The translations under genes and the position numbers were made by a program. From the NCBI GenBank assembly GCA_963628435.1, contig CAVGEY010000037.1, positions 1 to 6,162 on the forward strand: DNA of 6,162 nucleotides, in the 5' to 3' direction. Of the stretch, positions 6,139-6,162 are shown piece after piece (position 1 is the first letter of the stretch; each line of letters begins with the position of its first letter). Under the pieces are notes generated by a model. It worked only from the letters and a program-made list of their open reading frames with translations, searched no databases and was not told where the DNA came from. This DNA comes from CAKSQF01 sp963628435 (lineage in GTDB: Bacteria; Bacillota; Clostridia; Oscillospirales; CAG-272).

Positions 6139-6162
6139 AGCTTTCGGCACTTTATATATCAA

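Noticed and set aside
1..6162. CRISPR array, tRNA, rRNA, insertion sequence or phage attachment site
   Set aside because: No spaced direct repeats, tRNA-like cloverleaf, transposase or integrase coding was seen on either strand.

Overview
The window looks like AT-rich chromosomal DNA from an anaerobic low-GC Firmicute, most likely a Ruminococcus-like (Oscillospiraceae) gut or rumen bacterium. The grounds are a type I dockerin at the end of a secreted protein, a lipobox lipoprotein, AAGGAGGTGA-type ribosome binding sites and a Gram-positive style signal peptide. The taxonomy is an inference; no rRNA or marker gene is present.

Layout. Bases 1-539 (+) hold the C-terminal end of a large secreted protein that begins before the window: a Cys cluster, a small beta-sandwich and a two-repeat dockerin. 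It converges on a minus-strand block, and a hairpin at 561-601 probably stops transcription from both sides. Everything else reads right to left. A strong sigma-A-type promoter (6070-6098) drives a small secreted protein (5452-6036), followed by a Cys-rich lipoprotein with beta-propeller-like repeats (4019-5374). A large hairpin (3928-3986) then separates these two genes from an ABC-2 exporter: an internally duplicated 12-TM permease (1529-3868) and its ATPase (660-1523), tightly coupled to each other.

How the genes may work together. The permease and ATPase clearly form one exporter. The secreted protein and lipoprotein upstream are plausible surface partners or substrates, linked only by order and strand. 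The substrate cannot be read from the sequence.

Main discovery. The open permease frame starts abruptly at an ATG inside a run of seven A. Just upstream, in another frame, lie a near-consensus ribosome binding site, a TTG start and codons for MRLCFYELKK. The start of the permease's own second half reads FYEAKK, so the normal N-terminus appears to sit out of frame, joined by one missing A or by a -1 slip on A_AAA_AAA, which is in exactly the right register. It is either a homopolymer indel (real, phase-variable or a sequencing error) or a candidate recoding site controlling an ABC permease.
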